A stretch of 5,037 nt of DNA, taken from assembly GCA_035561315.1 (NCBI GenBank), contig DATMXR010000318.1:1-5037 (forward strand), written 5' to 3'. Made by a program: the position numbers and the translations under genes. Numbering within the stretch: the stretch's first letter is position 1; each line of letters opens with the position of its first letter. Below, piece after piece: positions 4,981 through 5,037 of the stretch. The notes beneath the pieces were generated by a model. It was not told the origin of the DNA, did not search any database, and saw nothing but the letters and a program-made list of their open reading frames with translations. Source of the DNA: JAEYLA01 sp035561315 (GTDB lineage: Bacteria > Bacillota > Clostridia > Christensenellales > CAG-138).

Positions 4981-5037
4981 AATGCATTTACCTCCAGAAC
5001 GTATAATAAAAAACTCTTTTGTATCCGCTGATAAGGC

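Noticed and set aside
4973..4987. A four-codon upstream frame (ATG CAT TAT GAG TGA) overlapping the phosphofructokinase start
   Set aside because: Its ATG is only two bases from GGAGGT, too close for efficient initiation; the ATG at 4980 has a normal nine-base spacing.
5001..5008. TATAAT (plus, 5002-5007) or TATTAT (minus, 5008-5003) as a -10 element upstream of the phosphofructokinase gene
   Set aside because: Neither strand has a usable -35 at 16-18 bp. The minus-strand version would put the transcript start almost on the ribosome site, so the real promoter may lie beyond 5037.
3682..5031. A 449-codon open frame on the plus strand opposite the phosphofructokinase gene
   Set aside because: It is the antisense shadow of a GC-rich gene with strong third-position bias. 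It starts inside the bidirectional terminator, lacks a ribosome site, and its product shows no recognisable motifs, whereas the minus-strand product has every PFK motif.

Overview
The window reads as chromosomal housekeeping DNA from a GC-rich, low-complexity-free Gram-positive anaerobe, most likely a member of the Clostridia. Pointers are strong AGGAGG-type ribosome sites, a two-domain BirA with an N-terminal helix-turn-helix, a VanZ-family membrane protein, a pyrophosphate-type phosphofructokinase, and a secreted peptidoglycan-binding protein of a kind seen in Clostridia. A placement near Christensenellales or Oscillospirales is only a guess. I see no rRNA, tRNA, CRISPR array, insertion sequence, prophage or transfer signature, and no gap above about 210 bases without a gene.

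Layout from left to right. (1) The last ~102 codons of phosphopentomutase (deoB, +), followed by a strong 14-bp hairpin. (2) A small VanZ-like membrane protein (+), whose stop codon lies 2 bp from the stop of a convergent minus-strand operon. (3) That operon, transcribed leftwards from an extended -10 promoter near 2693-2701, encodes a 69-residue cysteine-rich zinc-ribbon-like protein, RecX and BirA, with 20-bp and 8-bp gaps. (4) A short divergent promoter region (2665-2870) holds two outward-facing extended -10 elements, a perfect 10-bp palindrome at the expected start of the rightward transcript, and a leader that can fold. (5) A secreted protein (+) with a signal peptide, one peptidoglycan-binding repeat and a C-terminal domain containing a His/Cys cluster. 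(6) A bidirectional terminator flanked by a 13-bp tandem duplication. (7) A full-length 416-residue phosphofructokinase (-) with residues diagnostic of pyrophosphate rather than ATP use.

How the genes fit together. deoB (pentose phosphate salvage from nucleosides) and the phosphofructokinase (reversible glycolytic step) both serve sugar-phosphate metabolism but are not co-transcribed. The zinc-ribbon/recX/birA set joins a RecA modulator to the biotin ligase that activates acetyl-CoA carboxylase and other carboxylases; the sequence gives no functional reason for the pairing. The least understood parts are the C-terminal domain of the secreted protein and the 69-residue cysteine-rich protein. 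I did not find convincing evidence of a new multi-gene system here.
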